From CAYNQK01 sp964470375 (GTDB lineage Bacteria > Spirochaetota > Spirochaetia > Treponematales > JBGSOB01), in the NCBI GenBank assembly GCA_964470375.1, contig CAYYCP010000008.1, positions 1 through 61,874 of the forward strand: a DNA stretch of 61,874 nucleotides, in the 5' to 3' direction. How positions within the stretch are numbered: position 1 is the first letter of the stretch; each line of letters opens with the position of its first letter. The position numbers and the translations under genes were made by a program. Positions 1 to 10,633 of this stretch are shown here, piece by piece. The notes under the pieces are model-generated. The model saw only the letters and a list, made by a program, of their open reading frames with translations. It was not told the origin of the DNA and did not search any database.

Positions 1-605
1 ACCTCGGCGGCGCTGCCGCGCAGGAATTCCTCGTGGATCTTGGTCATTTCGCGCCCCAGGCAGATTTCCCGGCCGCCATCCAGCTCGGCCAGATCCGAGA
101 GGAGGCGCAGGATGCGGTAGGGGCTCTCGTAGACTACGAAGGCCTCCTCGCGCTCCAGGAGCTCCCGCAGCCGTGTCTTTCTCCGGCCGGCCTTAGGTGA
201 TAGGAAGCCGGCAAAGGTGACGGAGCTGGCCCCCAAACCCGCCACCGACATGAGGCAGGCGAAGGCGCTCGGGCCGGGCAGTGGGGACACGCGGTGCCCG
301 GCAGCGGCGGCCATGCGCACCAGGAGGGTGCCCGGATCGCTCAGGGAGGGCGTGCCCGCGTCCGAGACGTAGGCCAGATCCTTGCCGCTGTCCAGCCAAG
401 CAAGGGCGGCCCGGGCACCCTCTTCCTCGCGGTAGGCATGGACCGAGAGGAGGGGCTTGGAGATGCCGTAACGCTTGAGCAGTCTGAGGCTGTGGCGAGT
501 GTCCTCGCAGGCTATCCCGTCCACCGACTTCAGCGTCTCCAGGGCCCGCAGGGTCAGATCCTCCAGGTTGCCGATGGGCGTAGCCACAATCCAGAGGGTG
601 GGCAT
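1..605 (-). CDS. rsmI: 16S rRNA (cytidine-1402-2'-O)-methyltransferase RsmI, 3' end cut by window edge
   Basis: This SAM-dependent enzyme 2'-O-methylates C1402 in the 16S rRNA decoding centre. About 201 N-terminal residues are present and the C-terminus lies outside the window. Family marks visible are the start MPTLWIVATPIGNLEDLT, the EDTRH segment near residue 36, YVSDAGTPSLSDPG near residue 83 and the PGPSAF segment near residue 112; all are typical of the tetrapyrrole-methylase fold of RsmI. The ATG shares one base with the TGA of the upstream zinc-ribbon gene (TGATG), suggesting translational coupling. Family assignment is very secure; only the C-terminus is unseen. Confidence 0.95.
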   Translation of the reverse strand, partial: MPTLWIVATPIGNLEDLTLRALETLKSVDGIACEDTRHSLRLLKRYGISKPLLSVHAYREEEGARAALAWLDSGKDLAYVSDAGTPSLSDPGTLLVRMAAAAGHRVSPLPGPSAFACLMSVAGLGASSVTFAGFLSPKAGRRKTRLRELLEREEAFVVYESPYRILRLLSDLAELDGGREICLGREMTKIHEEFLRGSAAE

Positions 606-1018
606 CAGCGGTTTCCCGGCCGCCGTACCTGGCAGCCCGTGCACCCCATGATATGGACGTGCTTGCGCCCAGGCCGTTCGAACATGCGCCCGAAGAGGTA
701 GCCGTCCCGCGGCAGCTCGTGCTCACAGACCGGGCAGATGCGCTTGTGCAGGGGATTGGCCGGGTAGCAGGATGGGCAGCCGAAGATGTGGGTGACCTTA
801 TAGGGCTTGCCGGGGTAGACCACGCTCTTCACCCGCTCGCCCTCGCGCATGGGTTCGCCGCAAAGGGGGCACTTCCGACCCTGGGGCGCATTGCGCGGTA
901 CCAGCTCCCCGGTCCATTCGCGGCGTTTCTGGCGCGGATTCCAGTAGAGCGACCACCAGAGCCAAAATCCGATGACCATGACGGAGACGGGGATGAAGAG
1001 CTTGAGGAATACGTCCAC
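605..1018 (-). CDS. Small membrane-anchored double zinc-ribbon protein
   Basis: A 137-aa protein of unknown specific function. Residues about 5-27 form one hydrophobic membrane segment rich in Trp. The rest is a soluble domain with four CxxC pairs (CPLC, CPSC, CPVC, CTGC), enough for two tetrahedral zinc sites. The start is GTG with only a weak Shine-Dalgarno. The stop overlaps the rsmI ATG by one base, so both are probably co-translated. Zinc ribbons of this size often bind nucleic acid or act as structural adaptors, but nothing here fixes a role. The reading frame is secure; the function is unknown. Confidence 0.8.
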   Translation of the reverse strand: MDVFLKLFIPVSVMVIGFWLWWSLYWNPRQKRREWTGELVPRNAPQGRKCPLCGEPMREGERVKSVVYPGKPYKVTHIFGCPSCYPANPLHKRICPVCEHELPRDGYLFGRMFERPGRKHVHIMGCTGCQVRRPGNR

Positions 1019-1086
1019 GGGGCAAGGATACCTACTTCACCGGATCGACGCAACATCACGGCCCGACGTCGGCTCTAACCGCCGGC

Positions 1087-1380
1087 CTAGTCCAGTTCTA
1101 TGCTGCGCTTCTCGGGATCAGGATGAGGTCTGAAGAAGATCGCCGTATTGCCCAGCACCCGTACGAGTTCGGCGCCCGTCCGTTCGGCCAACTCGCGGGC
1201 CAGCTCCAGGCGACCCTCCTTGAAGTCGGCGAAGCGCAGCTTGACCAGCTCGTGGCGTTCCAGCTCGGCCTGGAGGTGGGCCAGCAGGGCTGGACTGGGG
1301 CCGCCCTTGCCCAGGGAGACGCTCGGCTCCAGCTTATTGGCCAGGGCCGTCAGGCGGCCGCGCTGTCTGGACGTGAGCAT
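1087..1380 (-). CDS. yhbY: YhbY / CRM-domain RNA-binding protein
   Basis: A 97-aa single CRM (CRS1-YhbY) domain protein, the usual length. The N-terminus MLTSRQRGRLTALANKLEP and the following VSLGKGGPSPALLAHL match the family, where the GxxG loop contacts RNA. The family associates with the pre-50S ribosomal subunit and acts in ribosome assembly. It starts three bases after the stop of the thioredoxin-fold gene and lies in a run with other translation genes (rsmI). The C-terminal hydrophobic NTAIFFRPHPDPEK is also typical of the family. Family assignment is secure. Confidence 0.93.
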   Translation of the reverse strand: MLTSRQRGRLTALANKLEPSVSLGKGGPSPALLAHLQAELERHELVKLRFADFKEGRLELARELAERTGAELVRVLGNTAIFFRPHPDPEKRSIELD

Positions 1381-1383
1381 GCC

Positions 1384-2016
1384 TCAGGCCCCCGCCAGCT
1401 TCTTGAGCCGATCCAAGAGCTCGGACTCGGCCAGGGGGCCCTCGGACACGGCCGCCTGTCCGCAGAATACGGAGGGCAGGTCCTTGATGCCGAAGCGCAC
1501 GGCCAGATGGGGGAAGTCCTCTATGCAGACAGCCCGGCCGAGCACTCGCCCGTAGCAGAAGGACAGCCTTGAGGCGATGTCGATCATGGCCGGCGATTCC
1601 GGGCTGCCGGCCGAGGCGAACACCGTGAGGGGCAGCTCCGGACCGTCGTCTGCCAACCACTCAACCGGGCCGGTGGCGGGTGGGGCGGAGGCTGCCGCGA
1701 TGGCCCTTAGGAGGGATTCGAATACATAGCCCGAGGGTACGCCCTCGAAGCGGAAGACGGCACCCTCACGCGACACGACGGCGATGGCGGGGATCCGCTC
1801 GATCCCGTATTTCCTCACGGTGCTGCCGTTGGCCACGAAGTCGGCCGCCTCCACCGAGACGCGTGGGCTGGTCTCGGCCAGGAATTCGGCCAGGGCGCGC
1901 GTCTCCCTGCAGGCGTTCGACTCGATGGGCTGAGTGAAGACCGTCACGGACACGGGGCGTTTCATGCCGGCTAGGGCATCGGCGGCCGCCTTGCGCCCTT
2001 CCCTGGACAGGGTCAT
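1384..2016 (-). CDS. Tandem thioredoxin-fold protein with degenerate active sites
   Basis: A 210-aa cytoplasmic protein with two consecutive thioredoxin/glutaredoxin-like folds, resembling protein disulfide oxidoreductases or the AhpF N-terminus. Fold 1 (about 15-100) has VTVFTQPIESNAC where a CxxC is expected, keeping only one Cys, and a cis-Pro segment RIPAIAVV. Fold 2 (about 115-205) has LTVFASAGSPESPA with no Cys, and cis-Pro KDLPSVF. Normal dithiol chemistry is therefore unlikely, and a structural or glutathione-type role is inferred. A longer in-frame start at 2100 exists but overlaps yggT. The ATG at 2016 directly follows a run of GGAGGAGG, so I chose it. Confidence 0.75.
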   Translation of the reverse strand: MTLSREGRKAAADALAGMKRPVSVTVFTQPIESNACRETRALAEFLAETSPRVSVEAADFVANGSTVRKYGIERIPAIAVVSREGAVFRFEGVPSGYVFESLLRAIAAASAPPATGPVEWLADDGPELPLTVFASAGSPESPAMIDIASRLSFCYGRVLGRAVCIEDFPHLAVRFGIKDLPSVFCGQAAVSEGPLAESELLDRLKKLAGA

Positions 2017-2057
2017 CCTCCCTCCTCCTCCTCCGCTCTCGCGGTCAGGGCCGATTT

Positions 2058-2654
2058 CTAGAAGGGCAGGGTCGCCAAGGCTCCCGCAGCCGCCCCGCAA
2101 AGCCAGGCGCCCAGGGCCCAGGCCGCGGCCAGGACCAGTATGGCCGCCGTCAAAGATGTCCTATGGCGCACGATGCGTTTACCGAACAGGATCCTGGAGA
2201 CGCGGTACAGGAAGGGGTCGGTCAGGGCCGCGGCCGCCTCCAGGAAGGGCGAGTAGGTGGAGCCGCGGCGAAGCGCCACCACCAGTCTCGTCACCAATAG
2301 TAGTATAAGGATGGCTAGGAAGAAAGCAACCATGGACCAGAGCGACTGCAGGACCACGCCCAGCAGCACGCCCCAGGCGACCTTCCCCATGGCCCCCAGC
2401 ATGGAGAAGGCTGTGGCGGGCACGGCCAGGACGATGATGGCGCAGGCCGGGCTGAAGTCAAGGCCGCGGCGCTGTAAAAACTTGATCCGGGCGAAGGGCC
2501 TGAACCACCAGTCGGTGGCCGCGCGCAGGAATCGCTCCACCCCGGCGGTCCGTCCGCCCCGCGAGGGGAACCATGAGGCGAATACACGCAGAGCGCATAG
2601 GACCGTGAACACATAGAAGACGGTGGCTATGAGCCGGAACAGAAAACCGGGCAT
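2058..2654 (-). CDS. yggT: YggT-family integral membrane protein
   Basis: A 198-aa membrane protein with two YggT repeats. Each has a hydrophobic helix followed by a basic/Pro motif: FRPFARI in the first and TDPFLYRVSRI in the second, then a hydrophobic stretch with LDFSPACAIIVL in repeat 1. About four membrane segments are visible. YggT proteins are inner-membrane proteins linked to cell-envelope and osmotic functions, with no settled biochemical activity. The ATG lies one base after the dnaE stop (TGACATG), so it is translationally coupled to dnaE. Repeat 2 lacks a clean LDFSP-like motif and is more diverged. Confidence 0.8.
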   Translation of the reverse strand: MPGFLFRLIATVFYVFTVLCALRVFASWFPSRGGRTAGVERFLRAATDWWFRPFARIKFLQRRGLDFSPACAIIVLAVPATAFSMLGAMGKVAWGVLLGVVLQSLWSMVAFFLAILILLLVTRLVVALRRGSTYSPFLEAAAALTDPFLYRVSRILFGKRIVRHRTSLTAAILVLAAAWALGAWLCGAAAGALATLPF

Positions 2655-2655
2655 G

Positions 2656-5600
2656 TCATTCCCTCCAGACTTCAGCGACCGCGGGCACCCGCCCGAGCTC
2701 CTCCAGGACGCCCTCGGAGGCAGTTAGGCCGATCTGCGAGGAGGCCTGCACCACCACCTCGCGTTGGCCGCGCTCGACATGGAAGAATACCTGGCAGGGG
2801 CCGGCGTGCTCCAGGATGGCCTCGCGCAGGGGGCCGAGGGCTTCCTCGTCGGCGGCCCCCGGATCCAGGCGTATGTGCACCTCGCGTACGGCCTTCTCTT
2901 TTAGCCCGGCCGGATCAAGGGCTTCCTCAACCTTGAAGGCCGGCTTGCCGCGCGAAAGGTCGACCTTGCCGCGCAGGGCCGCCACGGCCCCGTCGCACAA
3001 CTGAGCCCGGTGTTTCTCCAGGACATCCGCGAATATGACCAGCTCTATGGAGCCGGAGAAGTCGTCCAGGGCGGCGAAGGCCATCTTCTTGCCGGTCTTG
3101 GTCAGGATCTCCTTGAAACCTTTGATCAGGCCTATCAGGGTATACGATTTGTCCGGGCTGGATCGCTCCGGCCTGGACAGGTCCAGGTCGCAGCAGCGCT
3201 CCCAGGCGGAGCGGTAGTCGTCCAGAGGATGACCCGAGAAATAGAAGCCTAGGTATTCCTTNNNNNNNNNNNNNNNNNNNNNNNNNNNNNNNNNNNNNNN
3301 NNNNNNNNNNNNNNNNNNNNNNNNNNNNNNNNNNNNNNNNNNNNNNNNNNNNNNNNNNNNNCGGAGCGGTAGTCGTCCAGAGGATGACCCGAGAAATAGA
3401 AGCCTAGGTATTCCTTCTCGGCCTCCAGGCGCTGGTCGCGCGGGTACTCATCGGCCGGGATCCATGCGTACTCGCTGAATTCCTCAACGCCGCAGCCGTC
3501 GAAAAGGGAGGCTTGGCCATACTTCCGGGCGTCCTTCTTGTGTTGGGCGTAGTCGGCCGCCGGCTCAAGGTTTCGCATCAGGGCCGCCCGGGGTTGACCC
3601 AGGCGATCGAAGCAACCCGTCAGCGCCAGCACTTCCAGGACCTTGCGGTTGACAGCCTTCAGGTCCACGCGATCCAGGAAGTCGAGGAAGTCCTTGAAGG
3701 GGCCGCCCGCCTCCCGCGCGCGGACGATCTCGTCGGCCGCCTGGCCGCCCAGTCCCTTGATGCCCAGGAGGCCGTAGACGATGTCGCCGCCGCTTACGGT
3801 GAAGTAACGCTCCGAGTAATTCACGTCCGGCGGCAGGATGCGGATGCCCATGCTGCGCGTCTCGACGATGTACTCCTTGAGCTTGTCCTGATTGGCTATC
3901 TCGTTGGTCAGGTTGGCGGCCATGAACTCGGCCGGGTAGTTGGCCTTGAGGTAGGCCGTGCGGTAGGCCACCACCGAGTAGGCCGCGGCGTGGCTCTTAT
4001 TGAAGCCGTACTCGGAGAAGGGGATCAGGATGTCGTAGATCTCGTTGGCCTTGTCGGCCGGGACTCCGGCCGCCTGGGCGCCCTTGACGAAGGGCACCCG
4101 CTCGGCCGCCAGGACCTCGGCCTTCTTCTTGCTCATGGCGCGCCTGAGCATATCGGCCTGTCCCAGGCTGTAGCCGGCGATGCGCTGGGCCACCTGCATC
4201 ACCTGCTCCTGATACACGATCACCCCGTAGGTTTCCTTGAGGATGGGCTCCAGCCAGGGATGCGGGTAGCTGATGGGCTTGCGGCCCCACTTCGCGTCGA
4301 TGAACTGGGGGATGAAAGCCATCGGGCCCGGGCGGTACAGGGCGTTCAGGGCGATCAAATCCTCCATGCGATTGGGCTTGGCTTGCTTGAGGATGCCCTG
4401 CATGCCGGACGACTCGAACTGGAACACGCTGGTGGCCCGGCCCTCGGAAAGCATGGCGTAGGTGCGCGGGTCGTCCTCGGGAATGGAGTCCTCGTCCAGT
4501 TCCACGCCGCGCCGGCGCAGGAGGGCCAGCGTGTTCCTGATGAGGGTGAGTGTCTTGAGGCCCAGGAAGTCCATCTTTACCAGGCCGCAGTCCTCCAGGG
4601 CGTCCATGGTGAACTGGGTGGCGATGGTCTCTTCGTGGGGATCCTTGTAGAGCGGCACGTAATCCGTCAACTCGGTGCGCCCGATGACGATGCCGGCGGC
4701 GTGGTAGCTGGAGTGGCGGTTCTTGCCCTCCAGCTTGAAGGCCACTTCGAACAGCTCGCGGTAGCGCTCCTGGCCGGCCAGCTCGGCCAGCTTGGGCTCC
4801 TGCTCCATGGCCTTGGACAGGGTCATCTTGGGATCGTCCGGGATCAGCTTGGCTATGTCGTTGGCCTCGTCGAAGGGGATGTCCAGGGCCCGGGCCACGT
4901 CCTTGATGACCGCCTTGGCCTTGAGCGTGCCGAAGGTGATGATCTGGCCCACCCGAGCCGCGCCGTACTTGGAGGTGACGTAATCGATGACCTCCTGGCG
5001 GCGCTCGTAGCAAAAGTCCACGTCGAAGTCCGGCATGGAAACGCGTTCCGGGTTGAGGAAGCGCTCGAACAGGAGGCCGTAGCGCAACGGGTCGATGTCG
5101 GTAATGCGCAGGCTGTAGGCGACCAATGAGCCGGCCCCCGAACCGCGCCCCGGCCCCACCGGTATGCCGTGGTCCTTGGCCCAATTGATGAAGTCGGCCA
5201 CGATCAGGAAGTAGCCGGTGAAGTCCATCAGCAGGATTATGGCCAGCTCATAGTCCAGGCGCTCGCGCAAATCCCTTCCGTCAGCCGCGGCCCGCGGGTA
5301 GCGCTTGAGCATGCCCTGGTTGGAGGCGTGCACGAAGTAGCGCGCGGCCGGGGAGGACAGGCGCTCGGCGATGCGGGCGCGCTGCTGCGGGGCGATCTCC
5401 TCCAGAGGCTTCTTGCCGTAGGCGGGATGGGGCTTGCAAACGGTGGCGTCCGGGAGGGCCGCCAGGGTCCGCTCCACGCGCGCGACTTCCGCGTCCACCT
5501 GGCCGTCGGCGCTGGCCAGGAATTCCGCGGGTACCTGGTAGTCCGGCAGGAGGGGGCCGGGCTTGGGCAGGCGGAAGCGGCACATCTCGTTGACGCGCAG

Positions 5601-6556
5601 GGTGTTGGACAGGGCCTCCGGTAGCTCGGAGAAGAGGGCTTCCATCTCCTCCGCGCTCTTGAGGTAGAAGTGGGGACCGGGGAAGCGCATACGGTTGGGC
5701 TCGTCGCGCTTGCGGTTTGTGCCCACGCACAGGAGGATATCGTGGGCTTGCGCGTCGGCGGCCTCGGCGTAATGCACGTCGTTGGTGGCTACCAGGGGAA
5801 TGCCGTGGCGCCGGGACATGTCGACCAGGGCCGCGTTGACCCGGCGCTCCTCCTCCAGGCCGTGGTTTTGGATTTCCAGGAAGAAGCGCTCGGGACCGAA
5901 GACCTCCCGGTATCGCAGGGCCCGCCGCTCCGCGTCCGGGGCGCGGCCCATCAGGATAAGGCTGGGGATCTCGCCGGCCACGCAGGCCGTGGCGCAGACC
6001 AAGCCCTGGCTGTGGGCGAAGAGGAGTTCGTCGTCGATGCGGGGCTTATAATAAAAGCCCTCCGTGTAGGAGCGCGAGGAGAGCTTCATCAAGTTGCGGT
6101 AACCGGTCTCGTCCATGGCCCACAGGATCAGGTGGTAGTACTTGCCGCCCGCCTCGGTACCGCTCTTCTCGAAGCGGCTGCCCGGACCGACCGTGTAGAA
6201 TTCGCAGCCGATGACCGGNNNNNNNNNNNNNNNNNNNNNNNNNNNNNNNNNNNNNNNNNNNNNNNNNNNNNNNNNNNNNNNNNNNNNNNNNNNNNNNNNN
6301 NNNNNNNNNNNNNNNNNNTCTTCTCGAAGCGGCTGCCCGGACCGACCGTGTAGAATTCGCAGCCGATGACCGGGTTGATTCCGGCCTCGCGGCACTCCTT
6401 GTCGAATTTCAGGACTCCGAAGAGGTTGCCGTGGTCGGTGATGGCCATGCCCGGCTGCCCCAGGGCCTTGGCCCGGGCCACCAGGGCCTTGATGCTGGAT
6501 GCCCCGTCCAGGAGGGAGTAGTCAGTGTGGTTGTGGAGGTGGGCGAACTCGGCCAT
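2656..6556 (-). CDS. dnaE: DNA polymerase III alpha subunit DnaE, interrupted by two assembly gaps
   Basis: The replicative polymerase catalytic subunit. The N-terminal PHP domain is shown by HLHNHTDYSLLDGASS and AITDHGNLFG. The C-family polymerase active site is shown by GPGRGSGAGSLVAYSL and MPDFDVDFCYERR with its catalytic aspartates. Then follow YRPGPM, the helix-hairpin-helix region (GIKGLGGQAADEIV) and a C-terminal OB fold (MAFAALDDFSGSIELVIF). As given, the frame is broken by N runs at 3262-3361 and 6219-6318. Each gap repeats 55 bp of flank. Removing 155 bp at each site (100 N plus one 55-bp copy) puts all three segments in one frame of 1196 residues, the usual DnaE length. It heads the run dnaE - yggT - downstream genes. 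The gene is intact in reality; the break is an assembly artefact. Confidence 0.96.
3207..3416. repeat. 55-bp direct repeat flanking the first N gap (contig-end overlap)
   Basis: Bases 3207-3261 and 3362-3416 are identical, beginning cggagcggtagtcgtccaga, with 100 N between them. Both copies encode the same stretch of DnaE (KEYLGFYFSGHPLDDYRS). A gap that repeats its own edge at a fixed 55 bp is what unmerged de Bruijn contig ends look like. Confidence 0.97.
3262..3361. other. Scaffold gap of exactly 100 N inside dnaE
   Basis: A run of exactly 100 N, the placeholder length used by scaffolders. Both flanks carry the same 55 bp, so no sequence is actually missing (see the paired repeat entry). 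Confidence 0.98.
6164..6373. repeat. 55-bp direct repeat flanking the second N gap (contig-end overlap)
   Basis: Bases 6164-6218 and 6319-6373 are identical, beginning tcttctcgaagcggctgccc. Both encode the same PVIGCEFYTVGPGSRFEK stretch. The overlap is again exactly 55 bp, matching the first gap. Confidence 0.97.
6219..6318. other. Second scaffold gap of exactly 100 N inside dnaE
   Basis: A second run of exactly 100 N with the same architecture as the first. It splits the PHP-domain N-terminus from the rest of DnaE. Confidence 0.98.
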
Positions 6557-6673
6557 GCGCCCCCCATCATAGCGCTGGAGCGGGCTTTCCGCCAGTGGTG
6601 CCCTAGCGGCGGGCCTCGTCCCGTGAATTCCCCCGAGATGGGGTTTACTTTTCCCCGAGGCCCGCCTGCTTCG

Positions 6674-9600
6674 CTAAGGCTCCTGGAACATAACCAGGCT
6701 GGCCGAGAGGGCGTTGGCCGATGCCTCGCCGCTCACGCCGTTGCCGAAGTCGTAGACCGAGCCATTGTGCTTGCCGGCGGCGCAGAAGTATCCAGGGCCC
6801 AGGACGGCCAGGCCGGAGAATTCGCTGGCCGGCGAGGTGGCCTGCGTGCCTAGGCTGGCCTGGGCCCACAGGGCCGTCCCATCGCCGTCGTACCTGGCGA
6901 TGACCGATACCACCATACCGCTCTGCTGGGAGATGGCCACGCGGCTCCCGAAGTGGGTGGACTCGTACCCGTAGACCAGGTCGCCGGTGCCCTCGCTGCG
7001 GCCGAGGGCATAGATGCCCCCCGCTGAATCGACCCCCACCGCCTTGAAGGCGCAGCTGCTGGAGCCCGATATGGTCGACCTGGCCCACTGGGCAATCAGG
7101 TCCGCATCGTATTTCACAAGCAGGGGATTCCTATAGTATTCGGCCCCGCTGGCGCGGGCGCTGCCCTGGACGGTCACGCCGTTGCCGAAGCCGTAGATCC
7201 AGTCCTCCTGGACCCAGCCGGCCACTATGATGTCGCCCGAGCCATCCACTGCCAAGGATTGGAAGGATGAGTAATTTTGGCTCGGGACAGCCGAGACCGC
7301 GTCCAGGGCCAGGCCCTCCGGGCTGAAGCGCAGGAGGAAGCCGCAGCCGTAGATCGAATCGTTCGAAATCGACAGGTCCTGGGCCAGGGCCATGGTTCCG
7401 GGACCCACGAAGGTGCCGCAGGCGACTAGGTCGCCCTGGGCGTCCACGGCGATGTCCGCCAGATCCGCGCTGCCGCTCGTCTGGCCGGAGTTAAGCGCCC
7501 AGAGGACTTCGCCATCGGCATCATATTTTACAATCAAGGGCGCGTATTTCTCGGCCGTGGCCTGGGCGGTAACATTCGCCGAGAATCCGTAATTGCCTGT
7601 GCCGTAGAGACGACCCGCGGCATAGATCCCGCCATCGGCGTCAAGGGCCACCGCGCTGTAAGTGCAGGTGTACTCCTCGATGTCGCAACTGACAAGGGAG
7701 CGGGCCCATAGGGCGTTTCCGGCCGCATCGTACTTCACGATCAATGGATGGTAGCGCGAGTCGATGCCGGTGAGGCTGACGCCGTTGCCGAAGTCGATGC
7801 TGCCCGATCCGTGCGACTGGCCCACCGCGTAGACGTTGCCCGAGGCGTCCACGGCCAGGCCGTTGAATTGGGCGTAGGCCTCGGAATCTGTGGAGTCCTG
7901 GGTCCTGGCCCATTGGGCCGTTCCCGCCGGGGAGTATTTGACGAGGAGGATATTGGAGGAAGGATTGTCGCCCGTCGCCGAGACGCCGTCGCCGAAGGAG
8001 TGCGCGGAGGTTCCGGTGATCATGCCGGCCGCGTAGAGGGAGCCGTCCGGGCCAGCGGCGAGGTCATCGAAGGAGCTGTCGCCGGTGGAGCTGGCCAGTC
8101 TGGCCCATTCCGCGTACTGGATCCAGGCCGCGTAGAGGGTCAGGTTGGAGGAAGCCATGGTCAGGGCGCTCCCGACGGGCCTGGCCGTCTCGTTCCCGTC
8201 CGGGGCCTCGTTCCAGCCGTTGAAGACGTAGTTCGCCCTGTACAGGCCGCCGGAATTGTCCGCCGCCAGGATCGGGTCGCCTGCGACATGGCTTTCGCTG
8301 GCCGGGGGGGTTCCGCCGCTGGCGCCGTTGGGGTCGTAGGCCAGGACGTACCTGGCCGCCTGGGGAGTACAGCTGAATTCGGCCGAGGCCGGGGAGGAGC
8401 CGCCCATGTTATGCGCCACCAGGATGTAGTAGTAGGCTGTGCCGTTCGCGAGCGGCGCATGGGTGTAGGGGCTGGTAACGTTTTCGATGCGCGTGCCGTT
8501 CGAGGTAGTCAGGCCGCTCTGCGTGGACCAGTAGAGGTCGTAGCCCTCCGCCGTGACTACGTCAGGCCAGCTGATGACGGCGCTGGCGTCGCCCGCGACC
8601 GCCGAGCCAGAGGGCGCGACGGGGATAGGCGGCATGGGCGTGGCGCTCGCCTCATTGGATGCGGGGGATTCCCCGCCCGTATTGCCGGCCACCAGGAGGT
8701 AGTGGTAGGCCTGTCCGTTCGTCAGGCCGGAGTGGATGAAGGGCCTGAACACCCCCGAGATCTTGGTGCCCGTGGCGGTCGTGAGTCCGGCATCGTGCGA
8801 GAAGTAGAGGTCATAGTAGGCGGCGCCCGCGACGGGCGTCCAATCCAGGCTGATGAATCTATCCCCAGCCACGGCCGTCAGGCCGGCGGGGGCGGCCGGA
8901 GCCGGCGGTCTCGGAGTGGCGCTGGCTATGGACGAGGCGGGCGAGGGGCCGTCCATGTTCCGGGCGACCACGATGTAGTAGTAGGTCGTGTCGTTCGCGA
9001 GCCCCGTATGGCTGTAGGGGCTGCTCACCCCGATGATGGGGGTGGCCGTGGCCGTGGTCGGCCCGGGCGAGGTGGAGAAATAAAGATCGTAGGCTTCGGC
9101 GGTCGCCGAGGCATCCCAGGACAGGCTCACCGAGGCGTCGCCCGCTGTGGCCGAAAGCGATGCCGGGGCGGCCGGGGGGAAGGATCCGGCGGTCACACCC
9201 GTGACCGGGGAGGCGAAGGATTCCTGCCCGTCCACGATGGCCGTCACGATGAAATAGTAGGACAGGCCGGAGGTCACCCCGGAGCTGAGGACGTAGGGGC
9301 TGGAGGCGCCGGGAATTTGTGTGCCGCTAGTGGTGCTGAGCGAGCTGGAGGTCGACCAATACAGATTGTAGGAGCTGGCTCCATCGACGGGATCCCAGCT
9401 GACATCGATCTCCCTGTAGCGGGAGCTGGAGGCCGTCAGTCCGGTCGGGGCGCCTTCGGGCAGGGCCTGGGGCCGGGCCATGACGGCCGTCGAGGGGTGC
9501 GATGTATAGGACGCGTTCTGGGCTACCACGACGTAGTAATAGCTTTGGCCATTGGTCAAGCCGGTGTGGGTATAGGGACTGCTCAGACCGGACAGGGGGT

Positions 9601-10633
9601 AGCCGCTGGAGGGGCTGACGCCGGGGGAAGTGGACCAATAGAGGGTGTAGCTAGTCGCGTCCTGGAAGTTGTCCCAGGAGATCCTGGCTTGGCCGTCGCC
9701 GCTCGTTGCCTTGAGCCCGGTGGGCGCGGCCAGGGCCAGGGCCAGGGCCAGGGGGCTCATGCCCAGGACTTCAGTAGCCGGCGATTCCCCGCCCGCGTTT
9801 TGGGCGGTCAGGAGATAGTAGTAGGTCGAGCCGGAATCCAGGTCCGCGTGGATGTAGGGGCTGGTGACGCCGCTCACCTTTGTGCCGTTGGCCGTGCTGA
9901 TATCGGCGGAGGTGGACCAGTACAGGTTGTAGACCAGGCCCGTCTCCATCTCCCAGTACACGCCGATGGATTCCACGCCGGCGGCCAGGGAGAAGCCCGC
10001 CGGGGCCTGGGGGGCCCCCACCTGCGGGGTGGCGCTGATCTCATCGGAGGCGGCCGACTCGCCGCCCATGCCTACAGAGGTCAGGACATAGTAGTAGGTT
10101 TCCCCGTTTTCAAGGCCGTAATGGATATATGGGCTGATCACGCCGCTGATGAGGGCGCCGGAGGTCCCCGCTCCGCTGCTCGTCGACCAGTACAGGTTGT
10201 AGCCAGTGGCCCCCTGGACGGCTTGCCAGCTCAACTGGACTTGCCCGTCCTGGGCCGTGGCGCTCAGGCCCGTGGGGACGCGCGAGGCCGGGATGGCCGA
10301 TATCCGCGTCGAAGGCGCGGATTCCTTGTCGCCCTTGATCGACGTGATGATGTAGTAGTAAGTGGTGCCGTTGCTCAGCCCGGTGTGGGTATAGGATGTT
10401 CCGGCGCATTCGATCCGCGCGCCCGTATCGACGCTCAGGGAACTGGATGTTGACCAATAGATGGCATAGGCCTCGGCCTTGGCGACCGGATCTCAGCTGA
10501 GGCTGATTTGCGAGTCCCCTGGAACCAATAGAATGGAGGATGGTGGCTCTGGATCGCCGAAGAAGGGGGGACAGCTCGTGAACAGGGTTATACAGACCGC
10601 GATGACAATGCCGAGCCACAATGTCTTCCTCAT
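6674..10633 (-). CDS. FN3-repeat / beta-propeller surface lipoprotein interrupted by an in-frame TGA at codon 47
   Basis: A predicted lipoprotein (signal plus lipobox LFTSC near residue 21) of 1319 codons. Order: eight fibronectin-III repeats (about 30-760), recognised by recurring YNLYWSTS and GLTNGQSYYYVVVA motifs; one Listeria-Bacteroides-type repeat (about 763-834, YDPNGASGGTPP to NLTLYAAW); then about six or seven SBBP-like propeller blades to the end (AVDASGNVYAVG and DFGNGVSLTG recur). The ATG at 10633 follows TTGAGGAG. Codon 47 is TGA exactly where the other FN3 repeats have the conserved Trp (SLSWD), so one G-to-A change would account for it. Downstream coding is otherwise intact. 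It may be a recent nonsense mutation, phase-variation-like polymorphism or a base-call error. No downstream start restores the signal peptide. Likely role is surface display or binding; no enzyme domain is seen. Confidence 0.85.

Noticed and set aside
3513..5129. A 538-codon open frame on the plus strand opposite dnaE
   Set aside because: It is a mirror of GC-rich codon usage in dnaE; composition is odd (Gly/Leu/Val/His rich), with no family motif.
7748..10453. A 901-codon plus-strand frame opposite the FN3 gene
   Set aside because: It is antisense to the repeat-coding FN3 region; its apparent repeats copy the FN3 periodicity. No start signal or motif.
10493..10495. TGA read as Trp (alternative code) or selenocysteine
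   Set aside because: Other genes in the window end at TGA, and the position is a structural Trp, not a redox site. No selenocysteine hairpin was sought successfully.
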